From positions 124,001-188,000 of the forward strand of contig JAHLJZ010000001.1 of assembly GCA_025602915.1 (NCBI GenBank): a DNA stretch of 64,000 nt, in the 5' to 3' direction. The stretch comes from Paraphysoderma sedebokerense (lineage: Eukaryota > Blastocladiomycota > Physodermatomycetes > Physodermatales > Physodermataceae). A program made the position numbers and the translations under genes. The notes beneath the pieces were generated by a model. That model was given only the letters and a program-made list of their open reading frames with translations. It was not told the DNA's origin and did not search any database. Positions 35,009 to 46,962 of this stretch are shown one piece after another; position 1 is the first letter of the stretch, and every line of letters begins with the position of its first letter.

Positions 35009-37065
35009 CTAAAGTTTCGGATTCTTTGATTTTTTCAGCGTTCGACTGATGATGATATAAATAAAGCCGACGACCATCCTATTTCAGGGTATGAAGTTTT
35101 GTTTGATAATTAAACATTCAGTGTTAATGGGATGTCCTTTTGAAGGGGCATTCTGTTCACGTCTGCTGGTAATACTTTTACAGTTTCCAACGTCCATAGA
35201 TCCGCAGAGTTTACCGCACACTGGAAACGAGACCCCCAGACAAACAGGTGGGCGCCATACTCAATTATGCACCGCAGCAAAGGAAAGTAAGGAACTTACA
35301 AGACTGCTAAAACAATGATTGCAATGGTTCCTCCATTTAGTTTTGTCCCCAGTCTGCTGTTTTCGAATAATCCGGAGGCGAGTTGATCCGGTGGAGGCGT
35401 GGTGGGCAAATCTGAAAAGTCGAGGAAGGTACGAAAGTAGGAGTAATTTGAAAACATTGAAATAAATTTCGCATCGAAAAACCCTGTCAACAAGCGTCAT
35501 TAATGCCATGTCATGTATTTGAATAATTTAAGGGAGCGAGAGCGAACCAATCTCTAGATACACTCGCCCACCTGTCAGATACTTTTTCTTCATCACTTTC
35601 TTCCCGTTCATGACACTTTGAAATTCTTGTCCTGTGATTTTACTTAAATCAAATGTTAATTCGATGGGTTGTATGCCGAGATATTGTGTAGCGTTGGGAA
35701 AAATGTATTGCATTTGGGAAACGTCGGACAGAGAATAGAAGTTGAAGATACGAGAGGTCAGAGTTAGGAAAGGGTTGGTGGAGAGCGCGAACTAGTTCAA
35801 AAACGCAGTTGAACGGCGGGACAGCAAAAATGTTAACACAGGCCAGTAAAAACATCTTTAAAGGGAAGAGGGAAGATACCTCGTTGCCCCGCCTAGCGAA
35901 ATAGCTAAAGTTGCCAGCTCGATAGTTTGGAGGAGTGCCTTCTCCATCGGTAGAGACATTAATGTTTAAAGGTTCGTCCATTTTACAATTTAAATTTAAA
36001 GAGATCGTCACATTGTCTGTTTGCTTAAATTTTATGCAACTTGGGTCGGAATAAATTTTGATTCCCGCAGGAGCATTGGGTAGCGAGCATGTCAAATTGG
36101 GAGAGAGGAGAGTGAAATTGCAGGAAAACTTTCTTTGTATTTCGCAACTCTCCCCTGATCTATCCGCTGGGCAGGAACAATAGGTAGTCTTCTAAACATA
36201 TTTAAGACTAAGTTAACGAGAATATCATGAAGCGCAAAATTTGAAGAAACTTGAATGAACATACGGCTGTTGCTGGTGTACAACATGAAGTGGTGCAAGT
36301 TGTGTTTGCGGGGTCGCACGATGAACAAGGTATATCTATCCCACTTTGTAATGCACTCTGAGCTTTTATCGTACCGTTGCAGCTGAACTGTTGCAACGGA
36401 AGGAAAAAAATCCATCAATCTGTTAGTCCTTTGAAGATAAAATTGCCCATATCCGTTAAAGTTATAGTTACCGCAGGCTCAGTTGAATTTTGTTCCCAAC
36501 CAACTCCGCTACATGACGTCCCTGTTGAAAGCCACTGAGCGTTAGACGATTGTTTCATAGGACTGAAATGATATCAAAACTCACATGTGTTATTATCGGT
36601 TTGCCTTTTCTGTAGCATGACTGGACTTCCTGACGAGGCCAGTTCGACAATGTGCGAATTCGGATTCGAATCTTGCTTGCTTTCTCTCCCGATTTGATCT
36701 GAATTCAAAGAGGCTGAAGGTCCTATCCATTTAATTCTTGTCTTTTCACTCTGAATACGTTCATCCACATCGATCAAGAACCTGTTCTCCACAAACTTCA
36801 GAAATTGATCCCATCCTTTGACCACGTTCGACATGTATAATTGGCCAGCAGTGAATATATTAGGGCTTGCACTGTAACTGCCAGCCGAAGCCGCATCATC
36901 AGAGTCGGGAATGATGTAGTGCGACTGGGATGAGTGGTCGCTATCGAAAGGGAATTCCACCAAAGACGGTCGCGTTCGATCTTGCGGAGTTGTCGATTGA
37001 ACCAGAGCGAAGACGACAGCAGCGAGAAGAAGTTGATGAGGAAGCATGTCGAGCAGTCGTCGCAT
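35009..37065 (-). CDS. Type I membrane protein with EGF-like module, unknown function
   Basis: Seven exons (36585-37065, 36472-36521, 36265-36387, 35880-36191, 35548-35791, 35300-35483, 35009-35078) join in consistent phases. A signal peptide (MLPHQLLLAAVVFALVQS) is followed by a polar region, then a Cys-rich block: TSCSGVGWEQ, CSSCDPANTTCTTSCC, and an EGF-like YCSCPADRSGESCE. A long extracellular part with several N-x-T/S sites comes next. A single transmembrane helix (TIAIIVLAVLMVVGFIYIII) precedes a short basic tail. I do not recognise the family. The last intron, about 220 bases, is several times longer than most here and splits the transmembrane helix. The gene is divergent to the ENTH gene, 309 bases away. 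The start could also be the Met 11 codons upstream (37098). Confidence 0.7.
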
Positions 37066-37374
37066 AGTGTACTTATTGCCGGCTTTTTTCAATACCAAGT
37101 ACCACTCTCACTCTCTAGATGTACTCAGATAATTGCATATGATCCAATTCCCATTGCTGCTAATGCGAACGGGAACGCGGTCAGACAGGGAACGAACGAC
37201 ACGTGACTTATGCTTACAATCACGTGCTTTCACGTGACTTATCGTTCCTCCGCAATTCCCCCAATTCAGTCGTTCCATTTCTGCCGTCGTTCGTCCTGCA
37301 TTTTGCATCCTCCCGCTCTATCTATATTTAAAGAACACAAAGTACCATAATACCAACGACATACTCTGGGAGAA

Positions 37375-39606
37375 ATGAATTTCGGCAACCTTGATATCCA
37401 TGACTTGAAATCAAAGTTCAACAAAGTGTATGTGTCTTGTCGTTTATCTCCCCGCAACCGTAGCTTGATACGTATCCCCTACACCTTCGCCATCCCGGAT
37501 ATCTATTTCCTGCGTTGATTTACATCTTTCGTTAATTAACTTTATTTGTCTGTATGTAGTAAAGCTGCTGTTCTGAACCTCACCGAACTGGAACAGAAAG
37601 TGAAGGAGGCTACCAATTCTGATGCATGGGGAGCCAGTTCATCGTTGATGTTGGAGATTAGGTATCCTTTTATTAATTTATATCTTCAATCTTCGATACA
37701 CCAGCCTCTAATACCCCCTACTATCGGATTCACAGTCAGGCGACTTATGACTAGTACGTACCACCTTTAAAACATAAACGGAATTATCGTCGCGTCTACT
37801 GCTTGTCTAAATTGCGCTGTCGTCACCGGAGAACGAGTCTAATTCTTTCTCATGTTTTCATTATCAATTACTAGTCAAGGATTCAACGAAGTGATGCCTG
37901 CAGTTTACAAACGCTTCACCGAGGCCGGAAAAAGCTGGAGGAATATTTATAAGGTCTGTGAAGATTACCCGTTGAACCATTTTCTGGACTCTTACTTAAC
38001 TGGGGTTGGTTGGGACACAGGCTCTAACACTGTTGGAATACTTGATTAAAAATGGAAGTGAACGTGTGGTCGACTTCGCAAGAGCACATACTTACGATTT
38101 GAAAGCCTTGAATAATTTCAATCATATTGATGAGAAAGGAAAGGACCAAGGAATCAACAGTATGCTCACCCACTCTGTTTGCTATGTAAAACATTCACTC
38201 ACAACATGCATCCAATTTAGTCCGTCATCGAGCCAAAATCATCCTTGATCTCCTTGGTGACGATAATCTCATCCGTGACGAGAGAGCTAAAGCCAAAGCG
38301 AATCGAAACAAATATTCAGGCACAGGATCAGACACTGCGATGGGCATGGGTGGAAGTGGAGGAAGATATGGTGGATTCGGATCGCAATCCAAATATCAGG
38401 GCTATGGCCCTGATTCGCACCAGAGTGAGCGAGGCGGTGGATTTAGCGATAATGGATATTCCAGCGGCGGATTCAGCGATAAGCCATCTTCCGGTAGTGT
38501 CAGTGGCAGCGTCGAATATAGTTCGAATAGTTTAAAAAGCAAATCCAACGATGAATTTGGCGATTTTCAAACGGGCTCTGGGGGTGCTGAGAAGCGTCAA
38601 CAGGAGATGGATCTATTGGGCTTTGATGAACCTGCCCAAAGCAACGCAGGCGGAGGTGACGACTGGGGCGCTTTCTCTGCTGCGCCGGTTGCAAACAAAG
38701 CTAACGGTTTGTATTTGATTGAATTGGACTGTTACACCACTCCATCTGACGAACCTTTTGAAATCAGACGACTTCGCAGATTTTCAAGCAGCTCCAGTCC
38801 TTGCCCCTCCACCTCAAAATTATGTGCCGGCTGCATCTGGATTCGCCAATTTTGCGAGTTTTTCACAGCCAATTCCTGCACAAGCTACCTCAAACAATCT
38901 TCTCGGCGGTTTCTCCCCTCCTAAAAACTCAAGCACATCGCCCTCAAATGGATTCGCGAACTTTTCAGCGTTTTCTGCTCCTCCTCTTTCCCAACCCTCC
39001 ATGTCTGCAATGCCCGATTTAATGGGGGGTTCGCCACCCTTACCTGCAACTTCTGCGCCTTCCTCCAATTTCCCAACTCTCCAACAACCTCTGTCAGCAA
39101 CCGCTTCCAATAGTGCTCCAACGTCTGCCAACCCCAAGAATGACCTCTGGAATACCAATCTCGTTAACCTTGATTCTCTGGGTAAATTTCAATCTCCAAG
39201 CCAGCAAAGTGGGCCCAGTATGAACTCACTGGCACAAACCCCAACGTCTTCTGCACCCCGTCGGCAATCTCTATCTCAATCAAATTTCGCTGCTTTTGGT
39301 TCCGTTCCAACATCTACCCCTACTTCAATACAACAACCTGGTCAATTCAACCGTACTCCTTCTAACGTTGGTATGGGGATGGGTGGGATGAACATGAACA
39401 TGGGAATGATGCATGGACAAGGACAAGTTACTCCGACTGGCATGGCAGCAGGATCGGGAATGATGGGTGGTTTTGCTAACTTTGGTGGACAAGGAATGGG
39501 CGGCCAACAAAAGCCCAATCACCAACAACCGCAGCAGATGGGAATGATGGGCGGAATGCAATCCGGTCAGCAGAGCGGAAGTGCGCAAGACGATCTCCTA
39601 TTCTAA
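37375..39606 (+). CDS. Epsin-like ENTH-domain clathrin adaptor
   Basis: Six exons (37375-37427, 37560-37661, 37875-37953, 38021-38159, 38221-38706, 38768-39606) give 565 residues. The N-terminal ENTH domain is complete: KVKEATNSDAWGASSSLM, FTEAGKSWRNIYKALTLLEY, NGSERVVDFARAH and IDEKGKDQGI. It would bind phosphoinositides at the trans-Golgi/endosome or plasma membrane. The long tail is Gly/Ser/Met/Gln-rich and carries adaptor motifs: DEFGDFQ, MDLLGFDEP, DDFADFQAA, and a clathrin-box-like LVNLDSL. The DFxDF-type and gamma-ear motifs suggest the Ent3/Ent4 or epsinR branch more than plasma-membrane epsins (inference). Confidence 0.9.
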
Positions 39607-39741
39607 AGTAAGTCGGTCATGTTGCGCTGGCAAAAGTTAATTGGAAACCGGATCCAAACTAAGCAACGGGGCAAGTATGGGACGCATCCTGTGGTGTGCT
39701 TTGTTTTATAGAAATTCTTCGCATGTTTGAGTTTAATATCG

Positions 39742-39747
39742 AATAAA
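39742..39747 (+). terminator. Possible poly(A) signal AATAAA of the ENTH gene
   Basis: The hexamer lies about 136 bases after the ENTH stop codon. The rest of 39607-40195 shows no supported gene. Confidence 0.35.
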
Positions 39748-40195
39748 TACTTCAACAGTTTTGCGGACAGATGGTCCTTTTCTTCAGCATTTGAAGAAAC
39801 AACGACAGAATGCCGTTTTCTTAGAGTAAGGATCTTCTGTACTCAAGTGTGTGATGGCAGGATTACTAGCGAGTAGTATTCATGGATAATAGGTTTGATA
39901 TTATAGTCTATCTGACCTCCGAAAACAATGCGAACAAAGTTCCAATCGCGAATCCAATGATAAGCCAAACGCCAGATAACAGCCCGAGATAATAAATATT
40001 TACTCATTTCTTACCGCAATCTTATCCAAACAGATGAAAATTTATTTCTATACCTTGAATCCCAGCATCATCACTTTAATAATGACATTATCACCAATCC
40101 GATACAAATCACGTGCCTGACATAAATAAATTCTGAAGTCGACGATCAATGTCCAAAACTTGCGGTATTTGTTAAAACGCCGAAAAGACGAAATC

Positions 40196-42629
40196 ATGTC
40201 GACCAACGAAATCAGATTATGCCGGAATATTGTGAGGCAGCATTTCGGTGACATTCCCGCTGTAATTATCTATTATTATTTCTATTTTTTTGGTTTAGTG
40301 GATCGATCCGTTTGGACGAACGCATAAAAATCTTGGCTTTTCCTGATAATAATTCTATGCAGTCTCTTACTCCTATGGTTCCACATGAAATTAATAATGT
40401 TATATTTGTTATAAATCAAACAGAGAGTAACCGCCATTCTCCTCACGAAAGGCCGCCTGCCCATCGGCCTGATCCAAAAATACACCACTTCATCATCTTT
40501 CTCTTCCTCTTCCTTTTCCTCTGTATCTTCAGCGACTAAACCTTTATCTATAAAGCAAATAAAACAAGCGCTATTTATATTACTTCATCATAATATAGCG
40601 TATTATTCTGAATCCGTCGAAGGCGGACGCAGCGTCGTCTACTATGAGGTGAATAAGGAAGAGGTCATGATGAGGATCAGGTTCGGGAAAGTGATTAATG
40701 CGGGGAAAGAACTAGGTGGAGATGTGGTAAGTGGCCTTATGTTGTAAACTTAACGCTTTTATGGAGTTCTGTCCCTCAGCATTGCAGCCCCACCGTGGGT
40801 GGAGTGAACGAGTTTGAAGATCATCTCATATTAATTATTGACTTTGGCTAATCGATGTAGGGTGCAGAGATTGTGCAATTTATATTGAAGAGCGGTAAAT
40901 GTAAATTTAATGATGTTTTAAAGTCGTTAGAAAAAGATGGACATGGTTTGTTGTCATTCCATTCGTGACTTCTTTCATTTTCCTTCTTTCGGTTTTTCTG
41001 ACGTCTTGAAATTTGCCAAACTCTTATTCGACCCAAATCGTTATCACCAATAGCACTCCGCACAATTAAATCCACATTTATTACCCTCGCCAATCAACGC
41101 TACTTGATAGGGCTAGACTACCAATCTACGTACTCGTCAATAGACAAAAGGATAGAGCGAGAGGAAGAAGAAAATGAAAATGTGATTGTTCCTCTGACAG
41201 CTCGTGAATTAGCCAAGAAAAAGTTGGAAAGAGATGAGAAAGAAAGAGTGGAGAGAGATAATGTTGTCGTTGTGGGCGTGGTAAGTCTGGCGTTTGACTT
41301 TAATTTAAGAGTTGAGGCCTGATTGAACTAGTGTTCAAATCAACTATTGATATATTTGTGACTGACATATATTTTGTGTAGAAACGGAAAAGAGCGTCCG
41401 AAGTCGATGATGATAATAGACCGAATAAGAAAGGTAAAAAGACCGCCGGAATGGACGCAGATTTTGATATAGAGGTAAAGTTTACTGCAAACAACGGGTC
41501 CTGATATGAGTGTATTCACTGGACTTTATTTCCAATGTGTAGGAAGATGTTTTCTTCCGTGTAAATTATGATAAATTTTGTGTGTACTTGCGGAATAAGG
41601 TAACTCGTCACTCTAATTTCACACTTTTTTATTCATTAATTCATAACTTTCTGTTTATTCGTTCAAGGCAATTATTAAATTCGCCGGTACTCGAATCAAC
41701 ACATCCGCAGCCTCTGTGATGCGATCTGTATTAAATCAAACAATCGACAAAATCCATCACCCACAATACCAAACCACTTCACCCCCTATTACAACTCTTC
41801 AAGTAGCGCATCTATTATCTGATGTCGATCTTGCCATTGAATACCCATCTTCCATTTCTGAGGATCCATCGCAAGCGGAGAGAGTGAACGCGTATTTAGA
41901 AGCGTTGGTGATGGATGAGATTCGATTTCTAGAGAAACAAGACGAACGGGGGAGTGGAACCTACGTCGTAAATTTTGGCAGATTGATCAGCAATATGAGG
42001 TTAAAACTAATGGAAGACATGATTTCAGAAAAATATGGGAGAGGTAGTTGCAGATTATTTAGATTACTTAGAGCCAGAGGGAAATTGGAAGAGAAACAGG
42101 TACGATCGCCTATTTCATCTGTCTTGTTGGATAGTGGGGTTAACCTTTCCCGTATCATGGACTGTAGGTGCACAAGTTGGGGCTGCTACCTCAAAAAGAA
42201 GTTCGCCATCGATTATACGAGCTATTTCAAAGTGGAATAATAGATTCTCAGGAGGTGCCAAAGACGCAAGATCGGGCTCCTTCGCGGACGATCTTTTTAT
42301 GGTCCGCCAACCCTCTGAAGGCCCTTGCCATACTTCTGGAGAATCTATATCAAAGTATGTGCAACTTGTATGAGCGGTTAGACCATGAGATTTGTCAGAG
42401 AAAAAGGCTGTTGAGTAAAGTTGATGGATTCGGCGAAGAACATGGTGATTTACAAGTGAATGTCGATGGAATGAGTAAGGCAAAAACGCAAGAAGAGATT
42501 GATGAAGAGGAAGCGAAGAGGAAGGAAAATGAAGCCGCTATGTTGGAAGAGTTTGAGACTATTAGGAATAATTTGGAAGGTGGGTTACAGCGATTAGATG
42601 AAATGGTAATGGTAGTGAGAGATTTTTGA
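40196..42629 (+). CDS. RPC82: RNA polymerase III subunit RPC82/RPC3 (POLR3C)
   Basis: Eight exons (40196-40261, 40424-40726, 40861-40945, 41054-41280, 41382-41474, 41543-41599, 41668-42099, 42168-42629) give 574 residues. Start MSTNEIRLCRNIVRQHFGDI and the following TKGRLPIGLI match the first winged helix. IKQALFILLHHNIAYY and VQFILKSGKCKFNDVL continue the tandem winged-helix array. YGRGSCRLFRLLRARGKLEE, VHKLGLLPQKEVRHRLYELF and PSRTIFLWS are typical of the C-terminal half. A basic KKGKK segment and a Glu-rich coiled coil are present. RPC82 belongs to the Pol III heterotrimer that binds TFIIIB and helps open tRNA/5S promoters. Confidence 0.92.
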
Positions 42630-43045
42630 GGAACCAAAGTCGTCATAATATAAGATGTTGTAACTCATACTGCCGATCGAGTCTGAGATATCAGAACATT
42701 ATGCACAGAATACCTCATTCATTATCGCCATCAGATGCGATGTCTTTTATCGTGAATTCGTGGTATTGTTCTTTGGGTCCAAGTGCACATCGTCCTCGTC
42801 CAAGCACGGTGACACTCTCGCGGGCTGTGCTGTCACAGAGCTGAAACAGTTCAGCGAGCAAAGAAATCAATCGCAAACTCATAAAGTTCGTCAGACATCT
42901 TGATTTTCTCATTACAATTTATAGCTGCATACAATCTATCCTCTGTAGGCTGTTACAACAGATAATTGCAGCGTCGTTTGTCTATGTTCTGTCTTCTGAA
43001 CCAAACGCTGTCGTTCTCACCTCAGTTTCCCCTTCCGACTTTCCT
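42630..43045. other. Spacer between RPC82 and the coiled-coil gene
   Basis: About 416 bases. A 65-codon minus-strand ORF lies here but has no motif and could not be joined to flanking exons. No other feature seen. Confidence 0.4.
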
Positions 43046-44305
43046 ATGCCGACTGTCACAATCTCACAGCAATATTACAATGAACTGCTTCAACAAATTG
43101 AATCCCTCCGTCAAACTCAAGAATCCCAAAATCGTCTTATTCAATCACTTGAAAAGCAAACATTTCAACTGAGTACCCGTTTGTCTTACTTGGAATCAGG
43201 AAGCACAAATTGCGACGTTTCAAACGGTGTGGCGACGATTGATCCGTTGTTACTTGATGTCTCTACTGCAAAGGTAACATCTCCCTCGACAGTTGAGCGA
43301 TTACATGTCTATGCAGCAGAAGCAGGATTATCTGGGATGGACGGTCTGTTGACAGTATCGCCGCTGGAAAATGTGACAACCTCCCTTCGTTATGGAGATT
43401 CTGTGGGGAATCTCGTTCCAGCGTCACACAGGTATGCTTCCTCGTCGATACTGCCGAACCCCGGCATCGCAAATCAACGAGTTGGTTCAACTTCACCGTC
43501 AACTTCGTCCAGGGCTATCAACGAAAGGCCGGCCAAATCAGTTGAAAATGCAAACATCAAAGGATCCACCACAGACATTCTGCAACATTGTACATCTTGT
43601 CGATCCCCTAATATCCTTCGTCTTACTAACAAGCTCCGACCCCGAATATCCCCGCAGAAGATCCAATCAAATTTAGTTGTAAATGTTCCTCCCCCGCGTC
43701 ATTCTAAATTATCTTCCTCCAAACGAATAGCTAGAGACGCATCACCATCAACTTCACCTTCTTCTGATTCCGAATCGCAGGAAATTATCTCATGTTCTCC
43801 TAAAAGACCTTCTGTCAATGTACATTCCAATTCTCCTTCCCCTACTTCCTCGCAATCTGTTTTTTCATCTCGTAGGTCCACCGAGCATATGGACAGCACC
43901 AGTGGTCGGAAACGCAGACAAGCATCTCTTCGAGCGAATGACAAGATATCAATCTTAGTCCAAGCCGCATCGATAAGACCGACTGATGGTGCCAAGTTCT
44001 TCTCGTTTATCCAGGAGAAAGAACAAGAGTTGAAGTCCAATATTAAGGAAACAACCGAAAGCGAAGTGGAACAGGATGATCAGAGTGAAGTAGAGAAAGG
44101 AAATGAAAGGAAAGTGAGAGTTATATCCAAAATTCGGCCAACGATACGAGCGAAAACCAGCCGTGGAAGAGCGCAAATCGGGCATAGAGGGGCCCAGTTT
44201 CGTACAGATACCTCCAGGCTTAACGTAATTGAGGATACTAATGTTCATAGGGACGGTGGGGAACATGGACCGCGAAAGAGACGAGCGAAGACAGTTGTAT
44301 TGTGA
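43046..44305 (+). CDS. Hypothetical coiled-coil / disordered protein
   Basis: This is a single-exon ORF of 419 residues. Residues 1-50 form a coiled coil (YYNELLQQIESLRQTQES). The rest is Ser/Pro-rich and disordered, with basic stretches (GRKRRQASLRAND and a C-terminal PRKRRAKTVVL) that resemble nuclear localisation signals, and an acidic/Lys-Glu segment. A motif RANDKISILVQAASIRPTDG may be a short helical module. I do not recognise the family; the composition suggests a nuclear or chromatin-associated scaffold (inference). No intron is apparent, unlike most neighbours. Confidence 0.7.
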   Translation: MPTVTISQQYYNELLQQIESLRQTQESQNRLIQSLEKQTFQLSTRLSYLESGSTNCDVSNGVATIDPLLLDVSTAKVTSPSTVERLHVYAAEAGLSGMDGLLTVSPLENVTTSLRYGDSVGNLVPASHRYASSSILPNPGIANQRVGSTSPSTSSRAINERPAKSVENANIKGSTTDILQHCTSCRSPNILRLTNKLRPRISPQKIQSNLVVNVPPPRHSKLSSSKRIARDASPSTSPSSDSESQEIISCSPKRPSVNVHSNSPSPTSSQSVFSSRRSTEHMDSTSGRKRRQASLRANDKISILVQAASIRPTDGAKFFSFIQEKEQELKSNIKETTESEVEQDDQSEVEKGNERKVRVISKIRPTIRAKTSRGRAQIGHRGAQFRTDTSRLNVIEDTNVHRDGGEHGPRKRRAKTVVL

Positions 44306-44652
44306 ATATTGGATATCAGAATTTGTAAATAATATCCATTAAAATGGGGAAGTTGTTAATGTAAATATTAATTTCTTTCTTCCTTATCAATCACAAGTGT
44401 TTAATACTGTCGATTCAAGTCGTACTTTAAACCATGTAATAAATCTCGATTTCTGTATGCCAGTGCAAAACATAACTGCCAGTCACATCTGAAACTTTAA
44501 CCAACTCAATATTAACTGGCAATAGATTATCAATTTCCATATAGTACAAATATAGATCTTAAGATTACAAATAATCATTCAAAACGGCTTGTCAACTGAA
44601 ATATCAGCTAAATTCTCTGTATTTTGCTATCTTTCAATCAAACTCACTCGAA
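44306..44652. other. Convergent 3' spacer
   Basis: About 350 AT-rich bases between two convergent genes. No feature beyond expected 3' UTR sequence. Confidence 0.4.
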
Positions 44653-46361
44653 TTACGAATCGACCGCCCATTGAGGATATGATTGCCAATCTATGTATCG
44701 TTTTTTCTTCGAATCTTTAACGGTTCTGAACCAATCACGGATACAACTGCTTTTGTGCTATCATTCAAAGAATAAATGACAGTTAGATTCAGTATTATCA
44801 TTCAAAGTATCACGTTTACATAAGAATCTCTTACCCAGTCAAACGTATCCTCGGGGTTACAATCACAATCATTTCTAACTTGCTGTTCCAAACTCGTAGG
44901 GCAATGACCGAACGGATCATGTCTATATCCAATGTCTTCAAAGAAATGAAGCTGTTCAGGCTTCAAGAACATGGCCGCAGCCATTGAATGTACTGGGGCA
45001 TCTCCCCATCTTTCGTAGAAAAAGTTCCCTGTCTTGTCAAGGTAGTTGAAGAATTTTTCATATTGTGATGTCCGAAAAAAACGAAGGTCTCCGATTTCAA
45101 AATTGGACCAAAAATGGCAGAGGTTATAGTTTCTAATTTTAGTGTGAATTAGTTTGTGTATCTCGGAACAGTACACAACGCTCGGTAAGTATGCAGAAGA
45201 AGACATACCCGTCAGTCTCGCGCCATATAAATTTCAGTGCATTTTCAGATGGAATGAGTTCTTTGTGCTCGGTCATAAACCGACGTGTCGTTTTCCATAA
45301 TGTTGGGATCGTGTTATTCAATTCATGCAACGACATTGTAAAACCATATATCTTGTTATGCGTTGCCTATTTTAAACGTATGTAAGCATCCCTGCGATTG
45401 ATCATCAAAAGATCAGTGGGATATAATTGAATAGGCATTTACCATGTATGAGAACGGATCATAAGACAAGTTACAGTAATATTCAACTCCCGGTTCAATT
45501 CTCCAGTACCTGAATGTCCAAAGTGTGAATAATCGAAGTGAAGAAAACAAAAAAATCTTTGAGTCGAGGATATTACCAGTCGCTGAAGAACGATAATCCA
45601 CATTAATGGGCGTTACATTAACAGCGAAAAATTTGAATGAACTTACTACTCCTTCAGTAATTCGTGTCTATAAAAAAATCCGGAGTAAAATCTACACATA
45701 TGTCTGTAGGGTGGACGCGGTCGGCGTTAGCGTGAGGAACAAATTCTAATATCCGTCCCGGCCAATGGCTTTTGGCCGAGAATGAATTAACAATTGAGTA
45801 GCAAAGAAAGTTTACATACCTATACGATTCTGACCCACCGTAATATACTTTTCTTCTTTCATAATCTTCTCTGCAAGATTTAGCTTTATCTTGGTCAACC
45901 CAATCAGGGTACCCCCATTGTTCATATGGCACGAACCCATATTTTGCTTCACCAGAAACAACTTGTCTGGTTTTGGCTTTAAATTCTTCAGTGAATACTT
46001 TATCGTTCAAAAATACATATGGATATTTGTATCGACTGTTGAACCTTGTCTCAAACTGAGTCAGCGTCTTTACTATTTCGTTCAAGTCTTCGTTTCGCAC
46101 TAAAACTACTATCGCCGCTTTAACTTTTCCCGGCAATGTGTGTTCCGGGTCATTGGGAAAAAACAGATGTGTAGTATTGGCGGGTGTCGTAGATGCCACA
46201 TTGGTAATTGGTTTCGATTCCTGGGGCGGTGTGGGAGGTGTCTGATAAACGTATCGATTATTAGCCGTTGCCGACAATTGCAATGCTAGACATCCAAGGA
46301 GACCCAGGATGGACAGGAAAGCAAGTCTGCGAATTTTTCGAGCCATCGCTACAGTTTCCAA
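44653..46361 (-). CDS. GT15 alpha-1,2-mannosyltransferase (KRE2/KTR family)
   Basis: Seven exons (45820-46361, 45647-45703, 45578-45583, 45443-45509, 45209-45366, 44835-45132, 44653-44757) give 410 residues. It is a type II Golgi protein: short basic start (MARKIRRL), signal anchor (LAFLSILGLLGCLALQLSA), stem, then catalytic domain. Family hallmarks: KAAIVVLVRNEDLNE, YRHMCRFYSGFFYRH, YDWYWRIEPGVEYYC, YGFTMSLHELNNTIPTLW, YNLCHFWSNFEIGDLRFFR and YERWGDAPVHSMAAAMFL. It would extend N- and O-linked mannans with GDP-mannose and Mn2+. YDWYWR is restored only by a 6-nt microexon. The last intron (GTAAGA to ATAG) gives the C-terminal SCIRDWF. Confidence 0.92.
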
Positions 46362-46541
46362 TGACTTAATTGGTAGATAAGACTGAAATCAACTCTCCAG
46401 TGAAAGTGAAGCCAAATCAAACGAAGCGACTAGCGACTCTGTGCCGGTTGAGAATTTGAGAAGCGAGAATATTTCCGACTTCCGAGGCCGAACACGGTGG
46501 AGAGTGGAGAGTCGGAGACAAGGGTCTAAAATCGCGCATCA

Positions 46542-46574
46542 GTCGCGTCTCGGTCGCGTCTCGCTCGCGTCTCG
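46542..46574. repeat. Short tandem repeat, three 11-bp units
   Basis: GTCGCGTCTCG occurs twice exactly and once with one change (CTCGCGTCTCG), back to back. It is strikingly GC-rich against the AT-rich surroundings. It lies between the mannosyltransferase start (46361) and the CFT1 3' end (46963), so it may be part of the mannosyltransferase promoter. Confidence 0.8.
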
Positions 46575-46962
46575 CGCTGGCTGGCTGGCGGTGGCACTTT
46601 TCAGCGGAGGAGACACCTCAAGGAGACAAGTAGTGAGACATTCATTTATTGTATGTTGTACAATGTGCATATTCATATAATCCAACTGGGATAAGGAGAC
46701 TGGATTGTGGCCTGTTGTGGCAAGTTGACAACTATGTGTCTCATATAAGCTCCCCTGATTTTCTCACTTCCACAGACATTCCCCTTGAAACCCCCTTCAA
46801 CCTAGATCGCGAGGTTAAAAAGCAATACCTTTTGTATCAGATACGCAGACATTGTCGGACATATGTTGTAAAGTATAGAGAAGACTAACAAGAACCGCCA
46901 AGTGTTCTACTAATTTACAGTATTTTATTGACTGCGGATTTACAATTTTTGTGCGCAACAAA

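Noticed and set aside
35009-37065. HAP2/GCS1 gamete fusogen
   Set aside because: The Cys-rich type I architecture prompted the idea, but the HAP2 core motif (C-x-K-I-G-V followed by the C-x-x-S-x-x-x-C-L pattern) is not present and the Cys block looks EGF-like.
42715-42912. 65-codon minus-strand ORF between RPC82 and the coiled-coil gene
   Set aside because: I tried to extend it through a GTATTC...CTCAG intron, but every phase combination hit a stop within a few codons.
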